A stretch of 64,000 bases of DNA from Sweltsa coloradensis. Lineage: Eukaryota; Arthropoda; Insecta; Plecoptera; Chloroperlidae. This document shows, one piece after another, positions 53,851-64,000 of the stretch (its first letter is position 1; each line of letters opens with the position of its first letter). The position numbers and the translations under genes are program-made. The notes beneath the pieces are model-generated. The model made no database searches. It was not told where the DNA came from and worked only from the letters and a program-made list of their open reading frames with translations. The stretch spans positions 98,323 through 162,322 of the forward strand of contig JAMZAV010004488.1 of assembly GCA_024449915.1 (NCBI GenBank), read 5' to 3'.

Positions 53851-54418
53851 AATGATAGGCCTATGTATAATATTGTATTAGTAGACCTATGATTTAATTA
53901 TCAAATTACTAGAAATTTAAAGATAACTAAATCAAGCTTTAAACATATTCTAAAATATGCAAACATAACCTGCAAACAAGGCCTACATTTCAATCGAAAT
54001 AAATCATTAAAACATTCATGGAATTCATGTCATTATATTTTTCCTTCGTTGTAATAGTGTCGAACTAATCGGGAAAAAATACGCACAGATTAAAGTGTAA
54101 AGATACCTTTGAGAGACGTCGTCGAAAATACCTCCCATTGTTTCCCTATGGGACAAAAACTGTGTGGACGACGATGATGAAATGACGTCACACTAATACT
54201 GTCTATTGATATCACCAGTAGGCCTCGGTCTAGTGTAAAAATAATAACAATAAGACTTTTTAAATTTGTACAAAAATCAGGCTCAAATCATGAAAGACTT
54301 ATAACTCAAATACAAATTTGAATGCTTAGCAATAACATGTATAACTCATATTCCAAATCTAAGTACCGGTATTTATTTATTTATTATTTATTTAACGTCC
54401 GTTTACTTTTGTCTTTAG

Positions 54419-54634
54419 GGTCAGTTGATGGAACGCATGTGAGAATTGACCAGCCAAGTGAGAGAGCTGCTGATTATTTCAACAGGAAGGATTATTATTC
54501 AATGCATCTGCAGGGTATATGCGATGAAAATATGAAGTTCATAGGTATCTTCTTAGGTTTTCCAGGCTCTGTGCAAAACGCACGAGTCTTCCGAAACTGT
54601 TCGTTATGGGGAAAATTGGAAGAGCTGTGTGAAG
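54419..54634 (+). pseudogene. Harbinger-type transposase exon (HARBI1-like)
   Basis: Bounded by an acceptor TTTTGTCTTTAG (ending 54418) and a donor GAAG/GTAATA (54635). The exon encodes GSVDGTHVRID, carrying the first DDE aspartate (DGTH), then YFNRKDYYSMHLQGICD, FIGIFLGFPGSVQNARVFRN and a LWGKLEELCEG end. In active PIF/Harbinger enzymes the segment reads 'PGSVHDARVF', and its Asp is the second catalytic residue; here it is Asn, with Gln replacing His. The exon frame is otherwise intact with good splice sites. This fits either a decaying transposase or a domesticated HARBI1-like gene that has lost catalysis. Other exons were not found: the C-terminal 'GDSGYPL' block is absent in the following 2 kb. 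Confidence 0.8.
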
Positions 54635-55099
54635 GTAATACCAAGTTCATATTTTGTAGTATTGTAATTTGTAACTACCATTGGCATTGTGTATTAATTG
54701 TATTTGTCCCGTATATGTGCTATGCACATGTCAGTGAACTGAAATAAAATGAAATGTAGGCCTGCAAGCAGGGTAGCCTAACTACCTTTATTAATTTTAG
54801 TATGTTAACTAAAAAATACAAAATGACCATTATGTAGGCTACTGCTTGATCCTGGATGTTTTTTTGCATTTTATCAACAATTATTGTCTGTCTACACATA
54901 ATCAACTAAGGAAATAAATATTTTCAAACACATTAGATTTTTTTGCCCCATCAGGCCTAGGTATCTACCAGTTAAATCGTAAAGGATTTTTTTTAATGTA
55001 CACCTATTAAGACACTCCTTCTCCAACTAGAACTATAATCTGACTTTTGGGCCCTGGATACCGCAGCTGACGACACTGTGGAACGTTTTGTAATTAATT

Positions 55100-55447
55100 T
55101 TGGGCATGGCAGCGATACTGAGAGCGACCCCCGAGAGTAATGATGACCTCAACGCCAGCAATATTACCACTGAAGATGACGATCTAGCCCAACCACTTCA
55201 ATAGCTTCTCGTTCACGGTAACTTGTTTTTTGTCTGTTATTTCTTTTCTTTAATTTTGCTCAATTTCTACAGGAAGAACTTCGGCTGCGTCGACCTGACA
55301 TTAGACCGCAACTCGGAGGCGGCGGCGATGACCTTCTCGAACAGGTTCGCTGCTAGACTGAATCATCATACGAAGTTATGGCCGCTCTACAACCCGCTCT
55401 TCTTCGCTACGTTGGCGGAACAAATGTTTGGAACGTTCAGGAACTAA
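55100..55447 (+). other. GC-rich coding-like segment before the satellite
   Basis: 55106-55204 encodes MAAILRATPESNDDLNASNI followed by an acidic end and a TAG; 55262-55447, after a TTTCTACAG acceptor-like site, has two parallel open frames (one reading TLDRNSEAAAMTFSNRFAAR, the other EELRLRRPDIRPQLGGGGDD). The CG content is well above the surroundings, as in an exon, but I recognise no domain and cannot choose the frame. It runs directly into the first satellite unit. Confidence 0.25.
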
Positions 55448-56325
55448 GATATTGCTTAAATATCTTGGCAGGGCATAATTTAAATCTAGTTTGAGAGATG
55501 TTTAACAAAAGCCTCAACGAAGTACTTGCGTTGTGTGTGTTCCATATTGTGTTCAATAGAGAATGATATTTTCAACATTTGAATTTACCGCGTAAAAGAC
55601 CGTGTGCTTATATTAAAGAGCAACAATGTCACCATAGTGACTGACATTGGGGCCAACGTCATTGCGGCGTTCAGGTACTAAGATATGCTTAAATATCTTG
55701 GCAGGGCATAATTTAAATCTAGTTTGAGAGATGTTTAACAAAAGCCTCAACGAAGTACTTGCGTTGTGTGTGTTCCATATTGTGTTCAATAGAGAATGAT
55801 ATTTTCAACATTTGAATTTACCGCGTAAAAGACCGTGTGCTTATATTAAAGAGCAACAACGTCACCATAGTGACTGATATTGGGGCCAACGTCATTGCGG
55901 CGTTCAGGTACTAAGATATTGCTTAAATATCTTGGCAGGGCATAATTTAAATCTAGTTTGAGAGATGTTTAACAAAAGCCTCAACGAAGTACTTGCGTTG
56001 TGTGTGTTCAATATTGTGTTCAAAATTCTGTTCAATAGAGAATAATATTTTCAACATTTGAATTTACCGCGTAAAAGACCGTGCGCTTATATTAAAGAGC
56101 AACAACGTCACCATAGTGACTGATATTGGGGCCAACGTCATTGCGGCGTTCAGGAACTAAGATATTGCTTAAATATCTTGGCAGGGCATAATTTAAATCT
56201 AGTTTGAGAGATGTTTAACAAAGCCTCCACGAAGTACACGCGTAGTGTGTGTTCAATAGAGAATGATATTTTCAACATTTGAATTTACGGCACAAGAGAC
56301 CGTGCGCTTATATTACGTGGTGTAA
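55434..56325. repeat. Satellite of four units, 233-246 bp
   Basis: Units start with GTTCAGGWACTAAGATATTG at about 55434, 55669, 55902 and 56148. Units 1-3 are nearly identical and unit 3 has a 13-base insertion (AATATTGTGTTCAAAATTCTG region). Unit 4 is diverged in its second half and ends near 56325. Each unit opens with a hairpin AGATATT-GCTTA-AATATCT (perfect 7-bp stem) and contains a GTCACCATAGTGAC palindrome. Confidence 0.9.
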
Positions 56326-56339
56326 CATGGTTTTCTTAA

Positions 56340-58090
56340 GCAGGTAGGTGGGGCATCGGAGAGTGGGGCATCGGAGACTAAAAAGGTTGGTGGGAGTGGC
56401 CGCAGTGAAGGCAGAAGTATAAACTGTGAGAGAGCAAATCAATAACTAAAACTGAACCTGGATGTACGTCATAGCTCTCTAAGCTATGAACGTAGCTGAT
56501 ACAAACAGCATTGAAAGTATATGTAGTCAAATTGACTATAAATAGCAATTACAGCTTGATAACAAGGGTGCAGGTTTGCACATTCTCTACCTGAATGGGC
56601 AAGGTCTCTTAATTTTTTTTGATGGATAATGTAATTTTGTAAGTAGTAGAAAGCATGTAGAAGCAGTAGACTCTTAACTCTGTACACTGACCGCTTTTTC
56701 ACAAGTCTGAAGCTTGCCGAACTTCTTCTGGAGGGCATTTTACTTACTGGAATAGTTATGCCCATCAGAATTGGGAGTGTCTCCAAAAAGTTGAAGAGCT
56801 TCAACGGGGCAGCTGGGATGAGACAGCGCATCAGGGTGACGAAGAGTGTGTTCTGAAGTGGAAGGACAATAAGTCAGTTCTTATGTCTAGCACGAGTATG
56901 GGTAGCAGTCCCATTGGGAGATGTAAACGTAGGTGTTAAGAGTCTGCAATAGCTGAGAGTCGAAAAACGTACATATTCTGGAGCGAAAATGTTGGAAAGT
57001 ATTGGATCAAACAGAATCGGGTTTTTTCCTATCATTAGATCAAGACTTTAACTACACACGTAAACAAAAACATTCTTAAGTTGTGTTTAATATTTAGCGC
57101 TAATTAGGTTTGCAAAGTATCGAAATCTCGAAATTGTCCTATGCCAATCGATTTTCTGGAGCTAGTAGTACAGTGAATAATGAACAGATTGTCATCGGGT
57201 TGATTTTTTACGAGAGGAAGAAATATACTAGACACCTAAACAATCACCTGCCCATATTTCGCGGTCAGTTTTTTTGTATCTTTAAGCCAAAGTGCTCCTT
57301 GCCAAACCATCAAAACAGAGACGCAATGATTTATTTAAATAACGCAATAACATGAGACCTGTTCTACATTGAAGTTCATAGATGTATCTATGTACTAAAG
57401 TCAAAATATTTGTATTTCTTACCCGCGTACCCTGAAAACCATAGGCTAAATATAGCAAATTTTCACTGAACTGTTGGATGTGTTGTTGCGTAAAGTGGCG
57501 CCCTCTACCGAGCTCGGGGTTCGCCACGCCCGTAGCTCTCATATTAGTGCCCTAGGTGTTATCTAGGAGGGGCGAGTAATATGATTGGTGGAACTGAATA
57601 TCCAGGCTTATCTGATGTTTTGCTATGCTCTGTCGGTGCGCCATTACAATTTATATGTTGATTAGATCACTTCCTATGGATAGAGATCTTTGTAAATATT
57701 GCATGTTTATATACGTGGAGATGTGTTTGCAGCCGTTCATTGTTTACCTGACTAAATCCCGTGCTCAAATTAGTTACTTGTTGTAATAGTGATTCACACA
57801 TCTAAATCTCTGAACTACACAATCTTCATGCGTATAGCCTACTTATTATTATTTTATGTCTGTAAAAACCTCAATTCCTATTGAATATAATCGTCCACAT
57901 ATTTCTTCATTGCGTTCCTTGAAAGTTATTTTATGTGATAATACACGGTAAGATTATTCTAGATAGGAGAAAACCACTATATATCGACAAAATTATCAGT
58001 GGCCCTGCGATAGTCTGGCATAGACAGACGTTAACACTATTTATCGGAAGCCCGTGGAGAACAAATATGCTGGGTAATGTGATAAAACTT
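56340..58090. other. Non-coding spacer
   Basis: No supported gene. A 115-codon minus-strand frame at 56484-56831 has no domain. A short direct repeat GTGGGGCATCGGAGA occurs twice at 56349-56381. A GGCGCCCTCTACCGAGCTCG word lies near 57497. Confidence 0.4.
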
Positions 58091-58189
58091 TATCAGTTTC
58101 CTCTGGGGTTTGGGGTATGTTGGCGGGGCAACCGCCAACAGCCCCCTTAAATTTGGTGTAGGGACCAGGGGGCACAACCGCACAATTGT

Positions 58190-58312
58190 TTTTCATAATG
58201 AGGTATTTATTTTATGGAAATCGATCCAGAAATTAAAAAATCCATCAGAGCGGGGTATCGAACCCCGTTCTTCCGACTGCAGGTCGAGTGCTTTACCCCT
58301 ATAAGCTATATT
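58190..58312 (-). mobile_element. tRNA-headed SINE, reverse orientation
   Basis: On the minus strand: TAGCTTATAGGGGTAAAGCA (box A-like), CTGCAGTCGGAAGAACG, then GGGGTTCGATACCCCG (perfect box B with a 4-bp T stem), followed by CTCTGATGGATTTTTTAATT. Lack of a pairing acceptor stem argues against a functional tRNA. Confidence 0.6.
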
Positions 58313-58440
58313 ATTATCATTATTATTCGAAATTATGCTTATTATAATTTAATGATATTATTATTTATTAATATTTTATAATAATAAATAATATTTATAT
58401 GTAATATTAATATTAATATTTAATTTAACATAACTATTTA
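58313..58440. repeat. AT-only tract (ATTATT/AATATT words)
   Basis: Almost pure A/T with overlapping TTATTA and AATATTAATATT repeats. Confidence 0.7.
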
Positions 58441-58447
58441 ATGTTGG

Positions 58448-58505
58448 TAAGAGCCCAAGGGCCCGGTTAGTTATGGTCCGGGGTTCGATCCCCGCGGTGT
58501 AGTCA
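58448..58505 (+). mobile_element. tRNA-like SINE head
   Basis: GTTAGTTATGGTCCGGGGTT followed by CGATCCCCGCGGTGTAG carries a perfect box B with pairing T stem; the D arm is degenerate. Confidence 0.45.
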
Positions 58506-58527
58506 CTTTTTTAATTTATGTCTTAAG

Positions 58528-58555
58528 TACTAATATATATATATATATATATATT
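58528..58555. repeat. (AT)n microsatellite
   Basis: About 12 AT units followed by TTATTATATAATATT. Confidence 0.85.
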
Positions 58556-58849
58556 ATTATATAATATTGACATAATTTTTGTAACTCGTAATTTTTTAAT
58601 TCATATTTTGTATAAGATTAGTGTAAAAAAGACTCGTTTAAATACTCCTGTCATAACAAATAATAAAACAAAAATTCGGATCATTTGCTAAGGTTCCATC
58701 CCCCCACCCCCCCCCCCCCCCATTCTGCACGATCTTGTACTTTACACTGGAAAGAGCGTAAACCCTTATATTTATTTTTGGATGAAACCACTGACTATAT
58801 CCACGTACCCCTTCAAAAATGTTCGTCCCCCGGCTCCCCCAAATAAACA

Positions 58850-59385
58850 AGGGCTGTGTTAAGCCACTTGCTGCAAGATAGTTTGCTCTCTAGTAGACAA
58901 TTGTCTACTCCGACTGTTGATAGGCCTACTAATCATGGACATTTCTAAACGTAGATCTTCCAATTTGTTTAGTGCTAATGAAAATGTCTCTTACGCACAC
59001 TTACGAGGCCTAGCTCAGTATCGTCCAACTCGGCAAAAATTACAAGTGCGCGAACTAGGAGGTTTAAAATGATTTCACTTTTCAGTTACTGCGAGAGATC
59101 AAAGTATATTTAGTAAATTGTTACATGAGCCAGAGCTAGTGATCTTATGTTTCATTACTAGGCATCTCAAAAGATTATAATATTCAATCGAGATCAGATC
59201 CTAGCCAATCAAACTAAATCGAAAAAATAGTAACAAACTTTGTAATCTATTTTGATCGATAAAAGTAAGTTTATTTTAACGGCCCTATGACCTTTGAGTA
59301 TGGCTATGACTGGTTAGTTCGACAAGTGTATTGTTGTGGACATATCGCTACTACGAGCGATAATGGATTAATGGGCTTTGATCTT
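58850..59385. other. Non-coding spacer
   Basis: AT-rich sequence with only short frames; nothing recognised. Confidence 0.4.
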
Positions 59386-59389
59386 TCCA

Positions 59390-59437
<48 letters not shown>
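59390..59437. repeat. (TACA)n microsatellite
   Basis: An uninterrupted TACATACA array of about eleven units. Confidence 0.92.
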
Positions 59438-59438
<1 letters not shown>

Positions 59439-59739
59439 CTGAATTAAAAAATGAGTTATGGACATTGTTAGCTCTCTTTCTTGTCCTTCTGAATTATTCA
59501 GAAATTAATTATTATTGTTTATGATCATCATCATTATCCATCGCCGCTTCCCACTTCTGGCAGAAAAAAGCAAGTTTAATGCTATTGACAAAATGCGTGC
59601 AAGTTGTAGTCATAGGTATACGTATTATGAATTTTAGTTTCTTTAGGATGCACTCAGGTAAAATTTACGAATATTTGCGAGGGAATCTCTGAGGGCCATG
59701 TATTCATTCGTATTGATGTCTGAAGAACATTTCTAGTCA

Positions 59740-59812
59740 GGATTGCCAGTGGTGGGTATCGAACCAGAGACCTTTCGAATCATTACCTATGAGGTACCTC
59801 TGTTGGCAGTCG
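59740..59812 (-). mobile_element. tRNA-like SINE head, reverse orientation
   Basis: On the minus strand: GGTACCTCATAGGTAATGAT then CTCTGGTTCGATACCCACCA, a box B with pairing T stem. Box A is weak. Confidence 0.45.
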
Positions 59813-59819
59813 GAGAACA

Positions 59820-62800
59820 TAACTTTGCCATAAAACGGTAGTTTTAACAGACGTGAAATAACAGTCTATATTGGTGAATTATAAAACGATATCTATACTA
59901 TTAGTTTATATTTTTTAAATAAAGTATCAAATCATCTTTCAGTGTATCTACAAAATAATGTAAAATCGACTGAAATTAATATATTATTCAGTTCCGAATT
60001 CAAAGACTAATTTATGTTGGGCCTAAGTAAACTACAGCTGGGTTGCAGTGTCTCTATGTCTGCAGTGTTAACGATATGTTTTTATCACTATTTTAAACCC
60101 GTTTCTTAAAGACAACAATATGATGAAAAGATATATTATTATTTGCCTACCGAAATTTTGTTTAAATTGATTTTCTTGAAAGAAAAGAAAATTAAGGTTT
60201 TGTTTTCATTATGTCTAAAACGCACATATTTTCACTAAAATTATAGGGAAGTTGCACATTTCTCCAAAAGGCAAGTCCCCTTAATCGCCTTCCAAGTTTT
60301 TACATCGAACATTTAGTTGTGAAATGGTAAAACTAATCCATTGCTTTTTAGGTTTGCTGAGAAGCCAAAATATGAAGAGTTTTTTTTTTTTTTACAGAGG
60401 TAAACTCATTTATAAACAATGTAGGTTTCCGAGAATATTGATTTCACGAATAATTTCTCCATAAAAGCGCTGCAAATCAAACTAAAATATGTGTATCTTC
60501 ATAGAAGTCGAATAAAAATTACGGAAGTAGTGATTTAAAATTAACTCGTCTGATAACTGAAGAGAGCAGACAGCTTTTTATCCTTTTACAGCATCGGAGA
60601 GGTAACCAGCTGTAAATTTCAGAACTTGATCCAGACAGTCCCAGGATACTCCAATAGAAATATAAATAAGAAAGAAAATAGAAGAAGTATAAATAACCAA
60701 TAAACTACCCCTAAACCAATGAGTAAGATAAGCTGTGTGTTTTGTACCGGTAACGGGGAAAATTGACCTTTATTACTTAATGAATTGAAGACTGAAACTA
60801 TTTTATCGGCATGCCGAGTACGAAATGATGAAACCACTCACAAAATCTTGAAGCATAAAAAATAAATAGTGCGACTTCCCGTATAAATTCCAAGGTTTTG
60901 TGTATAGGAACAAGAATTGCAACCTAGAGAAAAGCTGAGACGATATTCCAGCCCCGCCAAATCGCACAACACGCGCGGAAAGAGCACAATTTAACTGGAG
61001 TGTAGGGCCTACACTGTTTTCTCTGTGGTGAAGTTCAGGACATACATAAAATAAATAAAATAATTATAATAAAAATAATAAAAATAATAAAAATAATAAA
61101 TCAAATTCTCCCACGTCAATAAGGAAAATCGATGTGATGATAGTATTCGGTAAAGAGTCACTGACAGTGTAGATCTCTTCGCGGTAAATTCCAGATATCA
61201 GAAACAAATAATTATTACCTAAATTCAGAATAACATTAGGGAAAAAATAATTCAGGGCAGGGAGCAATCAAGACCAGAGAAACAACAAACTATGATCAAG
61301 CCGCTGATTTTGCTTTTAACTTTCATAAAGACTACGTTAAAAAATTGCATAATTATTATTTGTTACATAATGTTTGCTAGATATTTAGATAATCCCTAGT
61401 CGAGAATGGCCTTGACCCTGCATTAGCTCTGGCTTGCCGGCAATATTATTAAAATAAATGCATGCCAATTTCAAGGAAGTCGTACATTTCACTCCAATAC
61501 CGGCTAATTGCCATCGACCATGTGCGTCAAGTTTTTCAGGAGTAGGCCCTATAATAACAATTTTTTGTTGGAAACCTGCTCAGAGTGCAATGCATGCCCG
61601 TCTTCAGGTGTTGTCTTTCAGTAACAGATCTTTACCACCAAATGCAATAAATAGAAACTGAGAAGAAGACTGTGAAATCGCATCAAAATATAATTAACCC
61701 CAACTTAACACACAATATTCTTCGTCGAGCATATGTTCTGTCGTTGCAACAAATAGTACTACAAATCTACAATCAAGGCGAAGACGAATAAAACGAAGAC
61801 AATATTTAGGTTCAATCCAACGACATAGAAAACACATTATTAGGAGATTCACTTAGGATATAGTGTACTCCTTTTAAAGTAAAATTCTATGTTCTAATGC
61901 CAATCAAAACTTTGAATCAAATCGTATGGCAAAAGGCATAATTAACTACGCGGCATTTAAAACTGTTGACAAAACCCGGTAATAATGTCTAATGTTTGTT
62001 TGTTTGTGTTGGCCCCATGCTTTAGCGACAGAATAAAAATAAAAACTACTATTATTGAAACAAATCGAAGCGTGAAGACATCAATGACAATTACACACAA
62101 CACTAACATAGTAATTATTACTATTTTTCACTAATCAACTACAATGAACTGAGGTAACTTATTGTAGAGACAAAAAGAAACAAGCGCGGAAACGTCAACC
62201 AATAATACAAAATAATGAATTAATCATTGTTCATTTGAAAGTCACAATGTGCATGTCCTATGTTATTCATATCATATCATATTGGTATTTATTTTTGCAG
62301 TCGCAAAACGATAACAAGACCATTTGCCGTGCGTTGAGTCGGGAGATATCGTTATCTTATAGCGCGGGGTGGAGCTGAAAACCAGTTGTCTCGTTATCTC
62401 TGTCTAAACATTTCTCTCTTCGTTTGTTTCTGGCCGGCCCCTGATACCTCTCCCTTTCCTCAAACCCTCTGAGATTGCCGCGTCACCTAGCTATGGCGTA
62501 CTCTTAAGAGAAGAAGAAGATTGAAGTACTGCAGCCAGCTATTGTACGTATAGCTACAACAGTTCAATGGGTGGCATTGATTTGTGTGATGGACTAATAG
62601 CACACTATCGTACTGCAATGCGCATTTGCAATTGGCCAGTGAGAGCATATACCAACTTTGTGGATCTAGTAGTCGTCAACTGTTGGCTAATGTACAAGAT
62701 GCCTGCATGTAGCTGAAAACAATAAAAAAAAAGACACTCTTAGACTTTGGCTTTTAGCGAATCAACGTTGCGCACAGTAACAGCAAGGTTTCCTAAATTC

Positions 62801-62825
62801 CAGAACCAAGCAGATTTAATCCCCG
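59820..62825. other. 3 kb without a recognisable gene
   Basis: AT-rich, short frames only. It contains an (AATAAAA)n stretch at about 61046-61097. No domain, RNA or transposon end identified. Confidence 0.5.
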
Positions 62826-62830
62826 CATTA

Positions 62831-63190
62831 AATTGATTGATGATTGATTGATTCAAAATTGTTTAACGTCTCATATTTATGCACTTCAGCTAATCGAGAC
62901 GAAGGGAGGGACGTAAGAGGTGACGCGGGGGGGACAAGGGGTTGGACAGGCCTGTGTTTGGCCCAGAACCAGCCACAAGCGTATGGGGAGGGCAAGGGTT
63001 CCCCCACGTCGGGGTCGCTTCCGTCTGTGTCATCATCCGTCCGTGTTGTCATTGTCGTCGCCGTCGGGGAGGTAGTCAAAGGGAAAAGGGGAAAGTTCCC
63101 GACGACGACCCAGAGGCTCGCCATTAGTTTCAGGGAGACAAACCCCCTAATCACGGGCCAAACCACGAGAATGTTGCTAGTTGGGAATTT
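62831..63190 (+). mobile_element. Element B, near-complete copy with (ATTG)n lead
   Basis: Preceded by ATTGATTGATGATTGATTGA (62831-62850), then the landmark series from TTTAACGTCTCATATTTATG through GGAGGGACGTAAGAGGTGAC, CCAGCCACAAGCGTATGGGG, TCATCCGTCCGTGTTGTCAT, CGACGACGACCCAGAGGCTC and ATCACGGGCCAAACCACGAG to GCTAGTTGGGAATTTAAG. Together with 23783 and 46742 this copy defines the consensus. Confidence 0.82.
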
Positions 63191-63246
63191 AAGTCAGCCT
63201 TCCTCAGTTATATTTTCTCACGTTCCTTATGGTTTGTCGTTCAACG

Positions 63247-63492
63247 TCATATGTGGAAAAAACAAGGTGAAACAAAAAAGGTAAATGGGCCAGAAATAAC
63301 TGCTGGTTCAACGTTTATGACGGTAACCTCGGCGTCTGGATTATTTACAAATAATAGATCAAGGAAGTGGTTATTACTGGTGGGAAACGAGACTTTTCGT
63401 GATAGGTTGGCTTCACTTATAAATTCAATGAACATCTGGTTCACTACAGAGTTTCTGTTGGTAATTGATTGGAACCCCCCCACAAGAAAAAG
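63247..63492 (-). pseudogene. LINE endonuclease C-terminal fragment, minus strand
   Basis: On the minus strand the frame reads WGGFQSITNRNSVVNQMFIE, FISEANLSRKVSFPTSNNHF and LDLLFVNNPDAEVTVINVEP, ending AVISGPFTFFVS. This matches the end of APE-type endonucleases in non-LTR elements ('F.EF......L.Q.V..PTR..N.LDL..TN.PD......V....ISDH..V'). The catalytic SDH reads SGP, so both the Asp and His are lost. The upstream GDFN block and the RT are not present in the window. It adjoins the element B copy at 63190 on the opposite strand. Confidence 0.75.
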
Positions 63493-63700
63493 TTTTCAAC
63501 TACAAAACAACAGTGTTGCTACTACACTTAGGGCCAACTGCGAGCCTCTACTAGAGTACATGCCGAGCAAAATGTTGACGCCAATGAGACCACAGAAAGG
63601 AACCCCCCACCCACAAGAAAAAGTTTTTTTCCAAGAACACTAGAAAAGTGTTTATACTTTACCTAGGCGCCAACTGCGAGGCCCTACTTAAAGGGTATAG
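63470..63700. repeat. Duplicated unit of about 130 bp, second copy degraded
   Basis: CACAAGAAAAAGTTTT...GCCAACTGCGAGCCTCTACT at 63480-63552 recurs as CACAAGAAAAAGTTTTTTTC...GCCAACTGCGAGGCCCTACT at 63611-63686. The second copy has longer homopolymers, like the 24-38 kb tract. Confidence 0.65.
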
Positions 63701-64000
63701 ATGGGGGCCATTCTATACTTCGTCAATAAAAAAGGCAATCAAACGGCTTGCCGGATAATTTCCTCAAACACGCAACTCACCCAAAATCCTCCAAAATCGA
63801 TAAAGTACTCACTCACACCTCCCCCCCCCAACAATCCTTCAGTCACTATAAACCCAATGGTGACCCTAACTTGGCAATGGGTCAATTTCAGCAGGCGCAC
63901 TTTCACAATCAACAAAAAAAAAATTTTGCAAACTCTAAAACCCCTTAACTTTTCCTTCCAAAAATCGGGGGACTTTGACAAATGATTTTTCCATAATTCC
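63701..64000. other. Degraded end of window
   Basis: Runs of C, A and T with inconsistent frames, resembling the 24-38 kb tract. No feature supported. Confidence 0.5.

Noticed and set aside
55434..56325. CRISPR-like array
   Set aside because: Units are over 230 bp with no unique spacers, and the context is an animal genome; it is a satellite.
56484..56831. 115-codon minus-strand frame
   Set aside because: No domain, no splice context and no repeat match; consistent with chance.

Overview
This is a repeat-dense window from an animal genome with introns, most likely an aquatic invertebrate. The support is indirect: no protein-coding housekeeping gene is complete, but there are several non-LTR retrotransposon fragments, a Ty3/gypsy relic, hAT and Harbinger transposases, tRNA-headed SINE-like units, introns with ordinary GT/AG borders, AT-rich spacers and tracts saturated with AGGCCT/CTAGGC words. 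My impression is that such tracts occur in some echinoderms, hemichordates and crustaceans, but the sequence does not decide the phylum.

Layout. 1-3.5 kb: a decayed Pro/Ser-rich exon, two dispersed repeats, and the 3' end of a Ty3/gypsy element (integrase tail, polypurine tract, LTR) split by a 529-bp MITE with 20-bp perfect inverted ends. 3.5-7.9 kb: an AGGCCT-rich tract, a possible tiny spliced ORF, a degenerate three-copy tandem repeat, and a MITE-like end with two CREs. 7.9-12.7 kb: a non-LTR reverse transcriptase cut in two by a complete 3.37-kb DNA transposon with ~145-bp terminal inverted repeats and an exact 8-bp target duplication. 13 kb: a THAP-domain exon with a frameshift and a stop behind an NRF1-like site. 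14-19 kb: an 'acgagtgagcg' repeat family, tRNA-like SINE heads, and a hAT transposase split by the 3' end of another LINE, with an 8-bp duplication. 20.8-22.3 kb: the 5' half of a LINE whose leader holds three 95-bp monomers, each with a divergent pair of CCAAT boxes.

From about 24.1 to 38.2 kb the sequence changes character: homopolymers are swollen, reading frames break, and known repeats (element B, a Harbinger transposase) are recognisable but garbled. The last 3.5 kb of this tract is a garbled near-duplicate of the clean 38.2-41.7 kb segment, which points to poor base calling and false duplication in the assembly rather than biology. 43.5-44.4 kb is a three-level nest: LINE, then SINE A, then element B. 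45-46.5 kb has possible exons of a Myb/SANT-like protein. 47-53 kb is nearly featureless apart from a gypsy RT scrap. 53.1-56.3 kb carries a ~315-bp tandem duplication with RFX X-box palindromes, a Harbinger-type DDE exon, and a ~235-245-bp satellite of four units. The end holds SINE heads, microsatellites, another element B and a minus-strand LINE endonuclease fragment.

Nothing here looks like a coordinated gene system. The coherent story is waves of transposition, with insertion order readable at four places. The best candidates for something new are the 3.37-kb transposon, the element B repeat family (about a dozen copies) and the CCAAT-monomer LINE promoter.
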